NCBI RefSeq assembly: GCF_000425385.1
Contig: NZ_AUDI01000019.1
Coordinates: forward strand, 124,001-188,000
From: Pseudoduganella violaceinigra DSM 15887
Lineage (GTDB): Bacteria > Pseudomonadota > Gammaproteobacteria > Burkholderiales > Burkholderiaceae_D
DNA length: 64,000 bases
Reading direction: 5' to 3'
Shown: positions 43,284 through 52,333 of the stretch, in pieces
Position numbering within the stretch: the stretch's first letter is position 1
How the letters are laid out: the number at the start of each line of letters is the position of its first letter
Notes under the pieces: model-generated
The model's database searches: none
What the model was told of the DNA's origin: nothing
The model's input: the letters and a program-made list of their open reading frames with translations, nothing else
Program-made: the position numbers and the translations under genes

Positions 43284-45266
43284 ATGCGTATCCTTTTTCT
43301 CGTGCCGGCAACGGCCATGCTGGCGGCGTGCAGCAGCAATCCCGTGCAGACGCCGGAAGGCGCCCACGCCACGCTCGCCATCCTGGAAACGACCGACCTG
43401 CACGCGAACGTCCTCAGCTACGACTACTACAAGCTGGCGCCCGACGCCTCGCTCGGGCTGGAGCGGACCGCCACGCTGATCCGTCAGGCGCGCAAGGAAT
43501 TCGCGAATACGCTGCTGCTGGATAATGGCGACACCATCCAGGGCACCGCGCTTGGCGACTACCAGGCGCTGGTGGCGCCGGTGGGCTGCGGCCAGCCGCT
43601 GGCGATCCATAAAGCCATGAATGCGCTGGGTTTTGAAGGGGGCTCCGTTGGCAACCATGAATTCAATTGGGGCCTGGGCTTCCTGGGCCAGGTCACGGCG
43701 AGCCGCTTCGGCGAAGAGGGCAAGCCGTCGCGCACGCAGCCTTGCGCGGGCCCGGCTTTCCCGATCGTGCTGGCGAACGTGGTCAACGCGCAGACCGGTG
43801 TGCCGATCTTTGAGCCTTACCGCATCCTGGAAAAACGCGTGGCGGCTACCGGCCCCGATGGAAGGCCGGTCTCCGCAACGGTCAAGGTAGGCATCATCGG
43901 CTTCACGACGCCCGCCATCATGGGCTGGGACAAGCGTTGGCTGGATGGCCGTGTGCGCACCGAAGGCTGGCGCGAGACAGCGGAACGCTACGTCCCCGAG
44001 ATGCGGGCGAAGGGCGCGGAAGTGATCGTGGCAATTTCGCATGGCGGGCTGGATGGCGCGCCGTATGCGCCGTCGATGGAAAACGGCAGCTGGCACCTGG
44101 CCCAGGTGCCGGGAATCGACGCGCTGCTGCTTGGCCATTCGCATGAGGTCTTCCCGAACGCCGCCAGTAAATCGGCCGGCTTCAATTTGCCCGATGTGGA
44201 CAAGGTGCAGGGCAGGGTGCATGGCGTGCCGGCCGTGATGCCCGGACTGTGGGGCAAGTACCTTGGCGTGATCCAGCTGGCGCTGCGCCACGATGGCAAG
44301 CGCTGGGTTGCCGATGCCGCTGCGGCGCGCGTGGAAGCCAGGGGCATCCAGCGCCCGGACCGCAGCTTTGTCGAGCCCGACGCCGGGATTGCCGCCCTGG
44401 TGATGGCGGAGCATGAGGCGGCCATTGCCTACGTCAGGACGCCGATTGGCGATACGGACTTCCGCATGTCGGCCTATTTCGCCGATGTGGGCGACGTGTC
44501 GGCGATTCAGGTGGTGAACCAGGCGCAGGCCGACTACGTGCGCCGTCACGTGCAGGCTAATCTGCCGCAGTATGCCCGACTGCCCGTGCTGTCGGTGTCG
44601 GCGCCATTCAAGACCGGTGCGGCCGGCGTGGCGGATTACACGGATGTCGCACCCGGCAGCATGGCGCTGAATAATGCGGCCGACCTGTACCTGTACCCGA
44701 ACGACCTTCATGCCGTGAAGGTTGATGGCGCCGGCCTGAAAGCCTGGCTGGAGCGCGCCGCGGGGCGCTTCAACACCATCGACCCTGCGCGCAGCGAGCC
44801 GCAGGACTTGGTGAATCCGGGGTTCGCGGGCTTCAATTTCGATATGCTGAGCGACCCTGATGTACGCTACCAGATCGATGTAACGCAGCCGCCGGGCCAG
44901 CGTATCAGGAAATTGTCATGGCGCGGCCAGCCGGTGCGGACGGAGCAGGAGTTCATCGTGGCGACCAATAACTTCCGCGCCAGCGGCGGCGGCGGGTTCC
45001 CGGGGCTGGACGGCAGCAAAACCATTTTCGCTTCGCCTGACAATAACCGGACCGTGCTGATCGCCTACGTCAAGTCAGTCCAGCACTTGACGCGTGCAGC
45101 CAATGGCTCCGCACGCAGCTGGAGCTTTGCGCCGGCCAAGACGCGTGGCCCGGTCATATTCCGGTCCGCTCCCGGCAAGCTGGCGCTGGCGTGCGAAGCC
45201 GGCCTGGGGTTTGTGCGGGAGCTGCCAGGCGAAGGGCAGTATGAGATTGTGCTGGATGGGCGTTAG
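43284..45266 (+). CDS. cpdB: CpdB-like bifunctional cyclic nucleotidase/3'-nucleotidase, lipoprotein
   Basis: A 660-residue metallophosphoesterase of the 5'-nucleotidase family. The N-terminus has a lipobox (MLAACSS), so it is probably membrane-anchored rather than free periplasmic as in E. coli. The dinuclear site motifs are seen: ETTDLHAN, DNGDTIQG, GNHEFNWG, SHGGLDG and GHSHEVFP. The C-terminal 5'-nucleotidase domain follows (residues ~420-640). It would act on 2',3'-cyclic nucleotides and 3'-nucleotides outside the cytoplasm. CpdB function is by homology. The leader is the 229-base gap to the PEP-CTERM gene. Confidence 0.9.
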   Translation: MRILFLVPATAMLAACSSNPVQTPEGAHATLAILETTDLHANVLSYDYYKLAPDASLGLERTATLIRQARKEFANTLLLDNGDTIQGTALGDYQALVAPVGCGQPLAIHKAMNALGFEGGSVGNHEFNWGLGFLGQVTASRFGEEGKPSRTQPCAGPAFPIVLANVVNAQTGVPIFEPYRILEKRVAATGPDGRPVSATVKVGIIGFTTPAIMGWDKRWLDGRVRTEGWRETAERYVPEMRAKGAEVIVAISHGGLDGAPYAPSMENGSWHLAQVPGIDALLLGHSHEVFPNAASKSAGFNLPDVDKVQGRVHGVPAVMPGLWGKYLGVIQLALRHDGKRWVADAAAARVEARGIQRPDRSFVEPDAGIAALVMAEHEAAIAYVRTPIGDTDFRMSAYFADVGDVSAIQVVNQAQADYVRRHVQANLPQYARLPVLSVSAPFKTGAAGVADYTDVAPGSMALNNAADLYLYPNDLHAVKVDGAGLKAWLERAAGRFNTIDPARSEPQDLVNPGFAGFNFDMLSDPDVRYQIDVTQPPGQRIRKLSWRGQPVRTEQEFIVATNNFRASGGGGFPGLDGSKTIFASPDNNRTVLIAYVKSVQHLTRAANGSARSWSFAPAKTRGPVIFRSAPGKLALACEAGLGFVRELPGEGQYEIVLDGR

Positions 45267-45305
45267 CCTGTCGTCCCCGAAATCTCGCCGATGGTCGCGC
45301 GCCGT

Positions 45306-45626
45306 TTAGTGCGGCTTGCGCTTTTCCTGCTGCACGAGAATGAAGGGGCTGACGACGCTGGCCCACAGGTTGGCGTCGCTGGCGATCCATTCCTGGCACT
45401 GCTGGTCGGAGACCTTGGCGATCTGGCCGGCATTCATCCAGGCGGAAATGCTGGTCTTGTCGTCGTGGGCGATGCGCACGGCCACCTCGACCAGGTCCAG
45501 TTCATCGGCCACCCACACCACATTGCCCTGGGCGAAGTGCTTGAGCAGTTCGCTCCATGGCAGGCGGGCGGTTTCGCGGTTGACTTTGTCGCGGAGTTCC
45601 GCGTCTTTTTCTGGTTTCAGCTGCAT
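45306..45626 (-). CDS. DUF2288 family protein
   Basis: A 106-residue small acidic/amphipathic protein matching DUF2288 (blocks RETARLPWSELLKHFAQGNVVWV and FILVQQ). No function is known. It starts 9 bases after the RES toxin stop in the same direction, so it may be read with the toxin-antitoxin pair. Convergent with cpdB. Confidence 0.8.
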   Translation of the reverse strand: MQLKPEKDAELRDKVNRETARLPWSELLKHFAQGNVVWVADELDLVEVAVRIAHDDKTSISAWMNAGQIAKVSDQQCQEWIASDANLWASVVSPFILVQQEKRKPH

Positions 45627-45635
45627 GGTGTACTC

Positions 45636-46319
45636 TTAAATCGGGGGAATCTGCTCGACGATGGCCGCCGGCGAACCCCGCCATGTTAACCGATACGCCG
45701 GGCCTTTGCGAACATTGCCCACCAACGCTGGGCGGAAGCAGGCCAGGTTGGTGCCGCCCGGGCGGCGCACGCTCGGGTAGATGATGCCCGTCGAGCCTTC
45801 GGCCAGCAGCTCGCGCGCCAGGCGCTGCGAAGCGACGTAGCTGTCCGGATCGAGGCTGGCGGCGTACTGGGGCAGGCCGCAGATATCGTGGAACTGGGCG
45901 CTGAAGTCGGACAGCAAGGCCTGATAGGTCACGCTGTCGTCGAAGCGGTTGATCTCCGCGTACTCCACGGTCTTGTGGAAGATGACTTCCGCCAGCGACG
46001 TCTCATGCTCGAAGCCGCAGTACCAGGCACCCCGCTGGCCGTCGTTGAAGCGGCTGCCTTGCGGGCGTGCATAGGTGAAGGCGGCATTGATGCTGCGGTA
46101 ATTGGGGACGTAATAGACCAGTTCTTCGATGCCGATGCCGAGGGCGCCGCCATGTTCGGCGCGCAGGCGGGCATTGGTGGCGTTATCGAGCTCGAACAGT
46201 TGGCGCAACTCGGCGTCGTTATCGGCGAGGGCGGACAGCACAGAGTCTTCCTTTTCCACGAAGCGCGAAGGGATCAGGCGGACGGTGTCGAATTGGCGCA
46301 GCAGGCGGAATGGCGGCAA
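45636..46319 (-). CDS. RES-domain toxin
   Basis: A 227-residue RES toxin, named for conserved Arg-Glu-Ser. The active-site Arg is in GSRFNDGQRGAWY, the Glu in FEHETSLAE, and the Ser in IYPSVRRPGG. Characterised RES toxins degrade cellular NAD+. The frame has no ATG near its start: TTG at 46319 follows GGAGG with 7-base spacing, and the antitoxin stop (TAA) directly abuts it, so toxin translation should depend on antitoxin reading. Antitoxin gene lies immediately upstream. Confidence 0.9.
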   Translation of the reverse strand: MPPFRLLRQFDTVRLIPSRFVEKEDSVLSALADNDAELRQLFELDNATNARLRAEHGGALGIGIEELVYYVPNYRSINAAFTYARPQGSRFNDGQRGAWYCGFEHETSLAEVIFHKTVEYAEINRFDDSVTYQALLSDFSAQFHDICGLPQYAASLDPDSYVASQRLARELLAEGSTGIIYPSVRRPGGTNLACFRPALVGNVRKGPAYRLTWRGSPAAIVEQIPPI

Positions 46320-46757
46320 TTACAGGCCTCCGCGACGGGCGTCGAGTAGTTGGCGCACGGTTTGCATGGCGAGGATGCCGCCCGCTTCCATGTAGTCGAG
46401 CGGCGTACGGCCGCCGAAAATGCTGTTGGTGTTGGCGAGGCTGACCCAATCGTCGGCCAGCTTGTCGCCGTAAATGATGTGCAGCGATTTATAGATACCC
46501 AGAAGGTAGGAAATGCGGGTGATGCGGTCGACTTCCAGCACCCGGTCGGGGTGTTTTTTCCATTCGTAGAAGGCGCTGCTGGACAGGCCGCCCAGCAATT
46601 CCCGCGCGTCTTCGTCGCGCAATTTCCAGGCGGCGGCCAGTTTGAAAAATCCCTTGAGGGCGACGTGCGACAGGCGCTCGCGCTCTTCTTTCCGGCTCAG
46701 GTCGACTGGCTGCGGGATGACGTATTCGCTATTGGGGTAGGCAAAGGCGGGATGCAT
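46320..46757 (-). CDS. Xre/MbcA/ParS-type antitoxin
   Basis: A 145-residue antitoxin with an N-terminal helix-turn-helix-like region (residues ~50-95, SAFYEWKKHPDRVLEVDRITRISYLLGIYK) and a C-terminal MbcA/ParS (DUF2384) toxin-binding domain (ending LDYMEAGGILAMQTVRQLLDA). It neutralises the RES toxin and very likely represses the shared promoter. A dyad over the -10 supports this. The stop codon abuts the toxin start. Confidence 0.92.
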   Translation of the reverse strand: MHPAFAYPNSEYVIPQPVDLSRKEERERLSHVALKGFFKLAAAWKLRDEDARELLGGLSSSAFYEWKKHPDRVLEVDRITRISYLLGIYKSLHIIYGDKLADDWVSLANTNSIFGGRTPLDYMEAGGILAMQTVRQLLDARRGGL

Positions 46758-46770
46758 ATATCCTCCGTTT

Positions 46771-46807
46771 ATGGATTATTTATACTCCATTTCCGTGCTC
46801 GTTGCAA
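46771..46807 (-). promoter_or_regulatory. Toxin-antitoxin promoter and operator
   Basis: On the minus strand: TTGCAA (46802-46807; 4/6 to -35), 18-base spacer, TATAAA (46778-46783). ATGGA (46771-46775) and TCCAT (46786-46790) form an inverted repeat around the -10, a natural site for autorepression by the antitoxin. About 20 bases lie between -10 and the antitoxin start. Confidence 0.6.
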
Positions 46808-46881
46808 GTGTTTGCGGGGTGTCAAAGCGAAGGTTGCTGCCTGGTGTCAATATTGCATCACGTCATCTACGAGGGGGCGCG

Positions 46882-48318
46882 ATGGAGCAGATACTGCCGG
46901 CGCTGGAGGGGCAGTTGCGGCGTTTTCGCCTGAATGCGGCCTATCTGGCGGCGCTGCACCCCCGCCTGGCGAGCCAGCTCGGGCGGAATGGCAGGCATGC
47001 TGACGCTCATGTTGACCGTCTGGTGCAAGGCGTCGCCATGCTCCACGCCCGCACTGCGCTGACGATGCAGAGAGCGCGCCGCCAGCAGGATGAACACCTG
47101 CTCGAATTGCACTATCCCGGCCAATTGCCCCCCTTCCCGGAGTGCCGGATCGAGGCTGGGGACGCCAGCGTTGCGGTCACCACTGCCCGCTATCGTCCGG
47201 GGCCTGACGCGGCGATTGAGCTGGAACTCGAATTGGACGGGGTTGAACCGCGCCGCGCACTGGATGTCTTCATCGATGGCGAGGCTGCCTTCAGCGCCGC
47301 GCTGCGTAGCGCCTTGCTGTCAGCGGACGGCCATGTGGCGCTTGCCCGCCCGGCAATAGGCGGCGAATGGCTGGAACTTCCGCGATGGCCGTTCGCACCG
47401 ACGGGACTCGATCCCGATGAGGGATTGCTTCCCCGGCCACCTGGAGCACATGCCGGGCTGGCGCTGCTGCGGGAGTTCTTCACCTTTCCGGCGCGTTTTA
47501 ATGTCATCCGTCTCGACCTGTCCTCGTTTGCCGGGGCCGGGCGATGGGCGCTCCGGCTGCCAATCCGTGGCGCCAAAGCGGCCCAATCATGCCTGCTGCA
47601 AGCGCTGCATGCCAGTCATCTGCGTGCCGGGTGGACGGCGCGGGCCTGCCTGCAGCGTATTGCCGCTGCTCCGGTAATTTTGAATGGCCAGCAGAGCGAA
47701 TACCTGGTTTCGGTGCCGCCGGAACTGGAAATCTTCAGCCTCGACCGCGTCCAGGTGGACGGCGCCGCAGGCAGCGGCTGGGTCGCTCGCCGCGTAGAGG
47801 GCGCAGTCCCCGGGCACGAATGGCGAATCGCATTCCGTGCCGAATGTGCCTGGCGGGTTGGCGCCGTCGCTTCGATTGAGACGAGTTGCTGCCGGCGGAA
47901 CGCCGTCCTTGGACGGGCCGCACGCGGGGCCGGCTGCCGCTGGCAGTTGAATTCACTGCTCGCGCTGGACCATTCGCCGCTGGGCACCGCGGCGCTGCGC
48001 GAGCTGATGGCGACGCAGGCGATCAGCAATGCGCCGGCATCGCAGGCAATCATCGATGCCGTCCAGGGCCTGGAAGTGCAGCCTGCGCTGCTTTGCCCCA
48101 GCGGCGCGGCGCCGTTGCAAGGCGCCGGCATCCGGCTGCACGTCGATGTGGCCGCGTTTGCGGGCTGCGGCCTGCTGCTTTTTGCGCAGGTCATGGATCG
48201 CTTCTTTGCCGAATGCGCCCATATCAATACATTTACCCGGCTGGCGCTGGTGTCGGCCACTACCGGCGAGGAGCTGATTCGATGCAAAGCGAGGAACGGC
48301 GGCATTTTGCTGGAGTGA
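46882..48318 (+). CDS. tssF: Orphan TssF-like type VI secretion baseplate protein
   Basis: A 478-residue TssF (VasA/ImpG) homologue, shorter than usual (about 580-630). Recognisable stretches are YLAALHPRLASQLGRNGRHADAHVDRLVQGVAML (helical N-terminal segment), LLELHYPGQLPPFP, DEGLLPRPPGAHAGLALLREFFTFPARF, and VILNGQQSEYLV. GAGGGGG precedes the ATG. No tssB, tssC, tssK, tssM, hcp, vgrG or clpV lies in the window, so this is not part of a full locus here. It overlaps tssG by 37 bases. A link to the adjacent TA pair is only positional. Confidence 0.85.
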   Translation: MEQILPALEGQLRRFRLNAAYLAALHPRLASQLGRNGRHADAHVDRLVQGVAMLHARTALTMQRARRQQDEHLLELHYPGQLPPFPECRIEAGDASVAVTTARYRPGPDAAIELELELDGVEPRRALDVFIDGEAAFSAALRSALLSADGHVALARPAIGGEWLELPRWPFAPTGLDPDEGLLPRPPGAHAGLALLREFFTFPARFNVIRLDLSSFAGAGRWALRLPIRGAKAAQSCLLQALHASHLRAGWTARACLQRIAAAPVILNGQQSEYLVSVPPELEIFSLDRVQVDGAAGSGWVARRVEGAVPGHEWRIAFRAECAWRVGAVASIETSCCRRNAVLGRAARGAGCRWQLNSLLALDHSPLGTAALRELMATQAISNAPASQAIIDAVQGLEVQPALLCPSGAAPLQGAGIRLHVDVAAFAGCGLLLFAQVMDRFFAECAHINTFTRLALVSATTGEELIRCKARNGGILLE

Positions 48319-49091
48319 ATCCGGACGATGTGCACCGGTATGACATCTTCCGGTTGGCGGCAGCACTACCGGCTCCCGAATGGAGGAACAGCGTATCGCT
48401 GGCTTTCCCGCCGAGCGACGCCGCTGCGCTGGAGGGCAACGCGGTAACGCCTGCCAGCATCGGATTGCTCGGTATGGCCGGCGCGCTGCCTTATAGCTAT
48501 ACGGAGGCGGTTGCCCGCTCCGGCGGCACGGCGGCGCGGGCCTTCATGGATCTGTTGTCGGCGCCGGCTATCGGCTTGTTCTGCCGTGCATGGCAGCAGG
48601 CGCGCCCCGAGTGCACGCCACTGCCGGCCATGCCAGTCCTGCGCGGGCCCCTGAGGGCAAGGGCGGTCGGCGAGATCCTTTCGCAGGCTCTCGGCGTGCC
48701 GGTGCATATCGAGCAGTTCTCCGTTCTCAGGGCTAGCCTGGCGCGCGACCAATGCACGACGCTGGGAGCCGGCAATGCGCACTGCGGGCAGGGGGCGCTG
48801 CTCGGCGGGAGCCTGCGGCGCCTCGATAGCGCAGTACGCATTCATATAGGCCCGCTGGATCGGCAGGCCGCCCAATTTTTCCTGCCCGGCGCCCGCGGCG
48901 CCTTGTCCTTGGCACAGCTTTGGCGCGGCACCGCCGGCGACGCGGGACTGCGGGCCGAGGCCTGTGTCCACCTGCTGCCCGGGGCGGGCGAGGGAGCAAC
49001 GCTGGGGGCGTCTGCGAGGCTGGGGTACGACGCGCTGGTGGCGGCGCGGCCGCTCGGCGAGAGGGATGACTTGCGCTACCGCCTTTGCTAG
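48282..49091 (+). CDS. tssG: Orphan TssG-like type VI secretion baseplate protein
   Basis: A 269-residue TssG (VasB/ImpH) homologue, shorter than usual (about 330-350). Signature blocks are NSVSLAFPPSD, SIGLLGMAGALPYSYTEA, AFMDLLSAPAIGLFCRAW, PVHIEQF and LLGGSLRRLDSAVRIHIGPL. It begins at ATG 48282, 37 bases inside tssF, with GAGGAG upstream, the usual TssF-TssG gene order. TssF and TssG form the wedge of the baseplate with TssK in complete systems. The function of this isolated pair is unknown. Confidence 0.85.
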   Translation: MQSEERRHFAGVNPDDVHRYDIFRLAAALPAPEWRNSVSLAFPPSDAAALEGNAVTPASIGLLGMAGALPYSYTEAVARSGGTAARAFMDLLSAPAIGLFCRAWQQARPECTPLPAMPVLRGPLRARAVGEILSQALGVPVHIEQFSVLRASLARDQCTTLGAGNAHCGQGALLGGSLRRLDSAVRIHIGPLDRQAAQFFLPGARGALSLAQLWRGTAGDAGLRAEACVHLLPGAGEGATLGASARLGYDALVAARPLGERDDLRYRLC

Positions 49092-49122
49092 TATGGGCCA
49101 CCCATGATGGCAAGGAGTTAAT

Positions 49123-49572
49123 ATGAAGAAGACGGCCCTGCTGGCGCTCGCGATGTCCCTGGCTTGTACAGGCGCGTTCGCGGCACCCTCCAATGCGGAA
49201 TTGAAGCAGCAGGTTACGGAGACTGAGCGCGCCTTCGCAGCCACGATGGCGAAGCGCGACCACCAGGCCTTCACGTCCTTCCTGGCCGATGAAGCGGTCT
49301 TCTACAACGGCAGCAAGGTCCTGCGCGGCAAGGACACCATCGCAGCGGAATGGAAGGCGCTGTATGAGAAGCCCGAAGCCCCATTCAGCTGGGAGCCGGA
49401 CCAGGTCGACGTGCTGGATTCGGGCACCCTGGCGCATTCTTCCGGCCCGGTGCGCGATCCACAAGGCAAGGTGATGAGCCGCTTCAACTCTGTCTGGCGC
49501 CTGGAGGCTTCAGGCAAATGGCGCATCGTGTTCGACAAGGGCGAACGGGTTGGCGACTGCAAGAAGCCGTAA
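49123..49572 (+). CDS. Secreted SnoaL-like / DUF4440 domain protein
   Basis: A 149-residue protein with a Sec signal peptide (MKKTALLALAMSLACTGAFAA) and an NTF2-like (SnoaL/DUF4440) domain: ETERAFAATMAKRDHQAFTSFL, then DEAVFYNGSKVLRGKDTI. Such folds act as enzymes or ligand-binding pockets; none is assigned. It lies 31 bases after tssG in the same direction and its stop abuts the recJ stop on the other strand. Confidence 0.85.
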   Translation: MKKTALLALAMSLACTGAFAAPSNAELKQQVTETERAFAATMAKRDHQAFTSFLADEAVFYNGSKVLRGKDTIAAEWKALYEKPEAPFSWEPDQVDVLDSGTLAHSSGPVRDPQGKVMSRFNSVWRLEASGKWRIVFDKGERVGDCKKP

Positions 49573-51267
49573 TCAGGCCGATTCGGCGTGTTCCACCAGC
49601 AGCTGGACGCGGGTGACGCCGTTGTATTCATTGGCATCCAGGCGGAAGGCCACGCGGGCGCGCTCCCCCAGCGCGTCGGTATGGCCGAACCAGATGGCGT
49701 CGAAACGTATGCCGTTCTTTTCCAGCATCAGCTTGAGATGGCGGTCTTTCAGGATGCGCTGGCTTAGCACGCGGAATTCATCGCAGAACACCGGCGGCGC
49801 AAAGCCCTGGCCCCAGACCTGCCCATCCAGCAGCTCGATGAACTGGGTGGTGTAGCAGCCGTCTTCCAACGGACCGTCGGTTTCGACCACGCGTTCCAGT
49901 TGCGACTCGCTCAGCCAGGCCTGGCCGACCGCTTCGAATGCGGCGCAGAAATGTTCGAACGCTTCGGCGCGCAGGCTCAGGCCCGCCGCCATGGCGTGGC
50001 CGCCGAATTTGTCGATCACGCCGGGGGCCCGTTTTGAGACCAGGTCCAGCGCATCGCGCAGATGGAAGCCGGGAATCGAGCGCCCGGAGCCCTTGATCAT
50101 GCCGTCGCCGGCCGGGGCGAAGGTAATGGTCGGACGGTAGAAGCGTTCTTTCAGGCGCGAAGCGACAATCCCGATCACGCCCTGGTGCCAGCTGTCGTCG
50201 TAGACGCAGATGGTGGTGCTTTCGGCCGGCTGGAAATCGTCCAGGTGCAGCAGCGCGCCATCCTGCATCTCCGCTTCGATTTCGCGGCGCTTCAGGTTGA
50301 TGTCGTTGAGCTGCTGCGCCAGTTCCCAGGCGCGGGTTTCATCGTCGGTCAGCAGGCATTCGATCCCGAGCGACATGTCTTCCAGCCTGCCGGCTGCGTT
50401 CAGGCGCGGGCCGAGGGCGAAACCCAGGTCGAAAGGCGAGGCGCTGCGCGTGGCACGGCCGGCAACGCGGAACAGGGCGGCGACGCCGGCGTGCATGCGG
50501 CCGGCGCGCATGCGCCGCAGGCCCTGCGCAACCAGGATGCGGTTATTGGTATCGAGCCGCACCACGTCGGCCACCGTGCCAAGCGCCACCAGGTCGAGCA
50601 GGGAGTCGAGCTTGGGCTGGTTCTGGGCGTCGAATACCCCGCGGCGGCGCAGCTCGGCGCGCAGGGCCAGCAGGACGTAAAACACCACGCCGACGCCGGC
50701 CAGGTGTTTGGACGGGAAGCCGCAGGCCGGCTGGTTCGGGTTCACGATGACGCGCGCATCGGGCAGGCTGTCGCCGGGCAGGTGGTGGTCTGTCACGACA
50801 ACGTCGATGCCGCGCCGCTTGGCTTCCTCCACGCCTTCGATACTGGCGATGCCGTTATCGACGGTAATGATGATGTCGGGCGACTTCTCGCGGGCGGTCA
50901 GTTCGACGATTTCCGGGGTCAGGCCGTAGCCGTATTCGAAGCGGTTGGGGACAATGAAGTCCACTTTGGCGCCCATGGCGCGCAGGCCGCGAATGGCTGT
51001 TGCACAGGCGGTGGCGCCGTCGCAGTCGTAGTCGGCCACGATGACCATGCGCTTACCGGCCGCTATCGAGTCGGCCAGGAATTCAGCTGCACGGTCGATG
51101 TGCAGCAGGCCGGATGGCTGGATCAGGGCGGCCAATTCACTGGACAGGTCGGCCGGATCGTTCAGACCGCGGGCCGCATACAGGCGGGCCAGCACTGGGT
51201 GGATGCCGCCTTGGCGCAGCTTTTCAGCGTCCTGCGGCGGGCAGGGACGGATGGCGATACGGGTCAT
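49573..51267 (-). CDS. recJ: Single-stranded-DNA-specific 5'-3' exonuclease RecJ
   Basis: A 564-residue DHH-family nuclease used in recombination, mismatch and base-excision repair. DHH motifs: VIVADYDCDGATA, TVDNGIAS and VVTDHHLPGD, then the DHHA1 domain (GKxxxH region seen as GGHAMAAGLSL). The length matches E. coli RecJ (577). The start at 51267 is set by an ATGA overlap with the upstream RPE-type gene; the frame is open to 51420 but that lies within the other gene. Confidence 0.96.
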   Translation of the reverse strand: MTRIAIRPCPPQDAEKLRQGGIHPVLARLYAARGLNDPADLSSELAALIQPSGLLHIDRAAEFLADSIAAGKRMVIVADYDCDGATACATAIRGLRAMGAKVDFIVPNRFEYGYGLTPEIVELTAREKSPDIIITVDNGIASIEGVEEAKRRGIDVVVTDHHLPGDSLPDARVIVNPNQPACGFPSKHLAGVGVVFYVLLALRAELRRRGVFDAQNQPKLDSLLDLVALGTVADVVRLDTNNRILVAQGLRRMRAGRMHAGVAALFRVAGRATRSASPFDLGFALGPRLNAAGRLEDMSLGIECLLTDDETRAWELAQQLNDINLKRREIEAEMQDGALLHLDDFQPAESTTICVYDDSWHQGVIGIVASRLKERFYRPTITFAPAGDGMIKGSGRSIPGFHLRDALDLVSKRAPGVIDKFGGHAMAAGLSLRAEAFEHFCAAFEAVGQAWLSESQLERVVETDGPLEDGCYTTQFIELLDGQVWGQGFAPPVFCDEFRVLSQRILKDRHLKLMLEKNGIRFDAIWFGHTDALGERARVAFRLDANEYNGVTRVQLLVEHAESA

Positions 51268-52268
51268 TGCGTGAGATTCTTCAGGTTCTGTGCGCGCCAG
51301 AATTTGCGCAGGGCAGATTTGGTGCAGCGGATTTCGGTCCAGCCGTCGCGGTCCGTGAGGATTAATGCCAGTTCGGAGATTCCCCCGCCGCGCAGCGCGG
51401 CCAACAGGGGGGCGAACCATTCGTGTTCGAGCTGCCGCATGGCGCCCAGCCAGGCGCCCCAGTCGTTGCCGGCCCCCATCGGAATCAGATGGGGCAGGAC
51501 GATGGTTCCTTGTTCACCGGGGGCAGCCTTGGCACCCGGCGCGGCCAGGGAGGCGAGCCAGGATGGGAGCATGCCTGCCGCGGGAATTGCGGCGACCGCG
51601 ATTGGATTTGTCGCTGCCGCCGCCTGGCTGGGCGCAGGCGCCGAAGCGCCACCCCACATCCAGAAGGAATTCACCGGCGCCAGGCCGCGCTGCTGGCGGG
51701 CCTCGTTGACGGGATGCTCGTGCCACAGCATCTGAATTTCGTTTTGCAGCTTCTTGAACGCGAGGGCGGTTGGTCCGGCAGGCATCCAATCGGCCAGGTT
51801 GCTGCCCATGGCGGCGTCCGGCGACGCCGTTTCCAGGCCCTGCCAGCCGTCCGCGCGCATGAACCAGGTCTGGGCGTCGCCCCACACCAGTTCCTCAAAA
51901 TAGGGCTTGGCCAGCTCGAACAGCACGCGCGCATCGGCGTCGTCCAGGTGCAGGCGGCGCGGGTCGGCCAGCACCAGGTGGTTGCGCGCCAGCTGGATGT
52001 GCACCGGATGCACGATGAACCAGTGTCCCGCGTCCGGCTTCAGACCGAATCCGCGCAGGACAGCCGCCGCCAGCGGCGCGCCAAGGGCCTGCGCCAGCCA
52101 TGTTTCGTGCGGCAAAAGGCGGCTGTCCTCGCCGCTGCGATGCCTTTTAAGCAAACTATTGCGCGAAAGCAATGCCGCCAGGGCGGGGGCCTGCAGGTGG
52201 CGGGTGAGTTCCGAAGCCAGTTCGGCGGGCGGCAGTGAAAAGGGGATAACGACGGTCGTGGAAGCCAT
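51264..52268 (-). CDS. RPE-type regulatory protein / phosphoglycerate mutase-like, COG4255
   Basis: A 334-residue protein of a betaproteobacterial family sometimes annotated as regulatory protein RPE or cofactor-independent phosphoglycerate mutase-like. Conserved blocks include PHETWLAQALG, AVLRGFGLKPDAGHWFIVHPVHIQLARNHLVL and NSFWMWGGA. The start at 52268 (ATG ASTTVV) is preferred to 52301. A four-base ATGA overlap couples it to recJ. The role is not established. Confidence 0.7.
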   Translation of the reverse strand: MASTTVVIPFSLPPAELASELTRHLQAPALAALLSRNSLLKRHRSGEDSRLLPHETWLAQALGAPLAAAVLRGFGLKPDAGHWFIVHPVHIQLARNHLVLADPRRLHLDDADARVLFELAKPYFEELVWGDAQTWFMRADGWQGLETASPDAAMGSNLADWMPAGPTALAFKKLQNEIQMLWHEHPVNEARQQRGLAPVNSFWMWGGASAPAPSQAAAATNPIAVAAIPAAGMLPSWLASLAAPGAKAAPGEQGTIVLPHLIPMGAGNDWGAWLGAMRQLEHEWFAPLLAALRGGGISELALILTDRDGWTEIRCTKSALRKFWRAQNLKNLTQ

Positions 52269-52333
52269 GCGGCATTGTAGTGGAATCTCTTTATATGGCA
52301 AACTGCGTGCTTTACTGTGTCAATTTATTAAAA

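Noticed and set aside
46771..46881. Longer tssF start at 46771
   Set aside because: It would overlap the toxin-antitoxin operator; GAGGGGG and the alignable N-terminus favour 46882.
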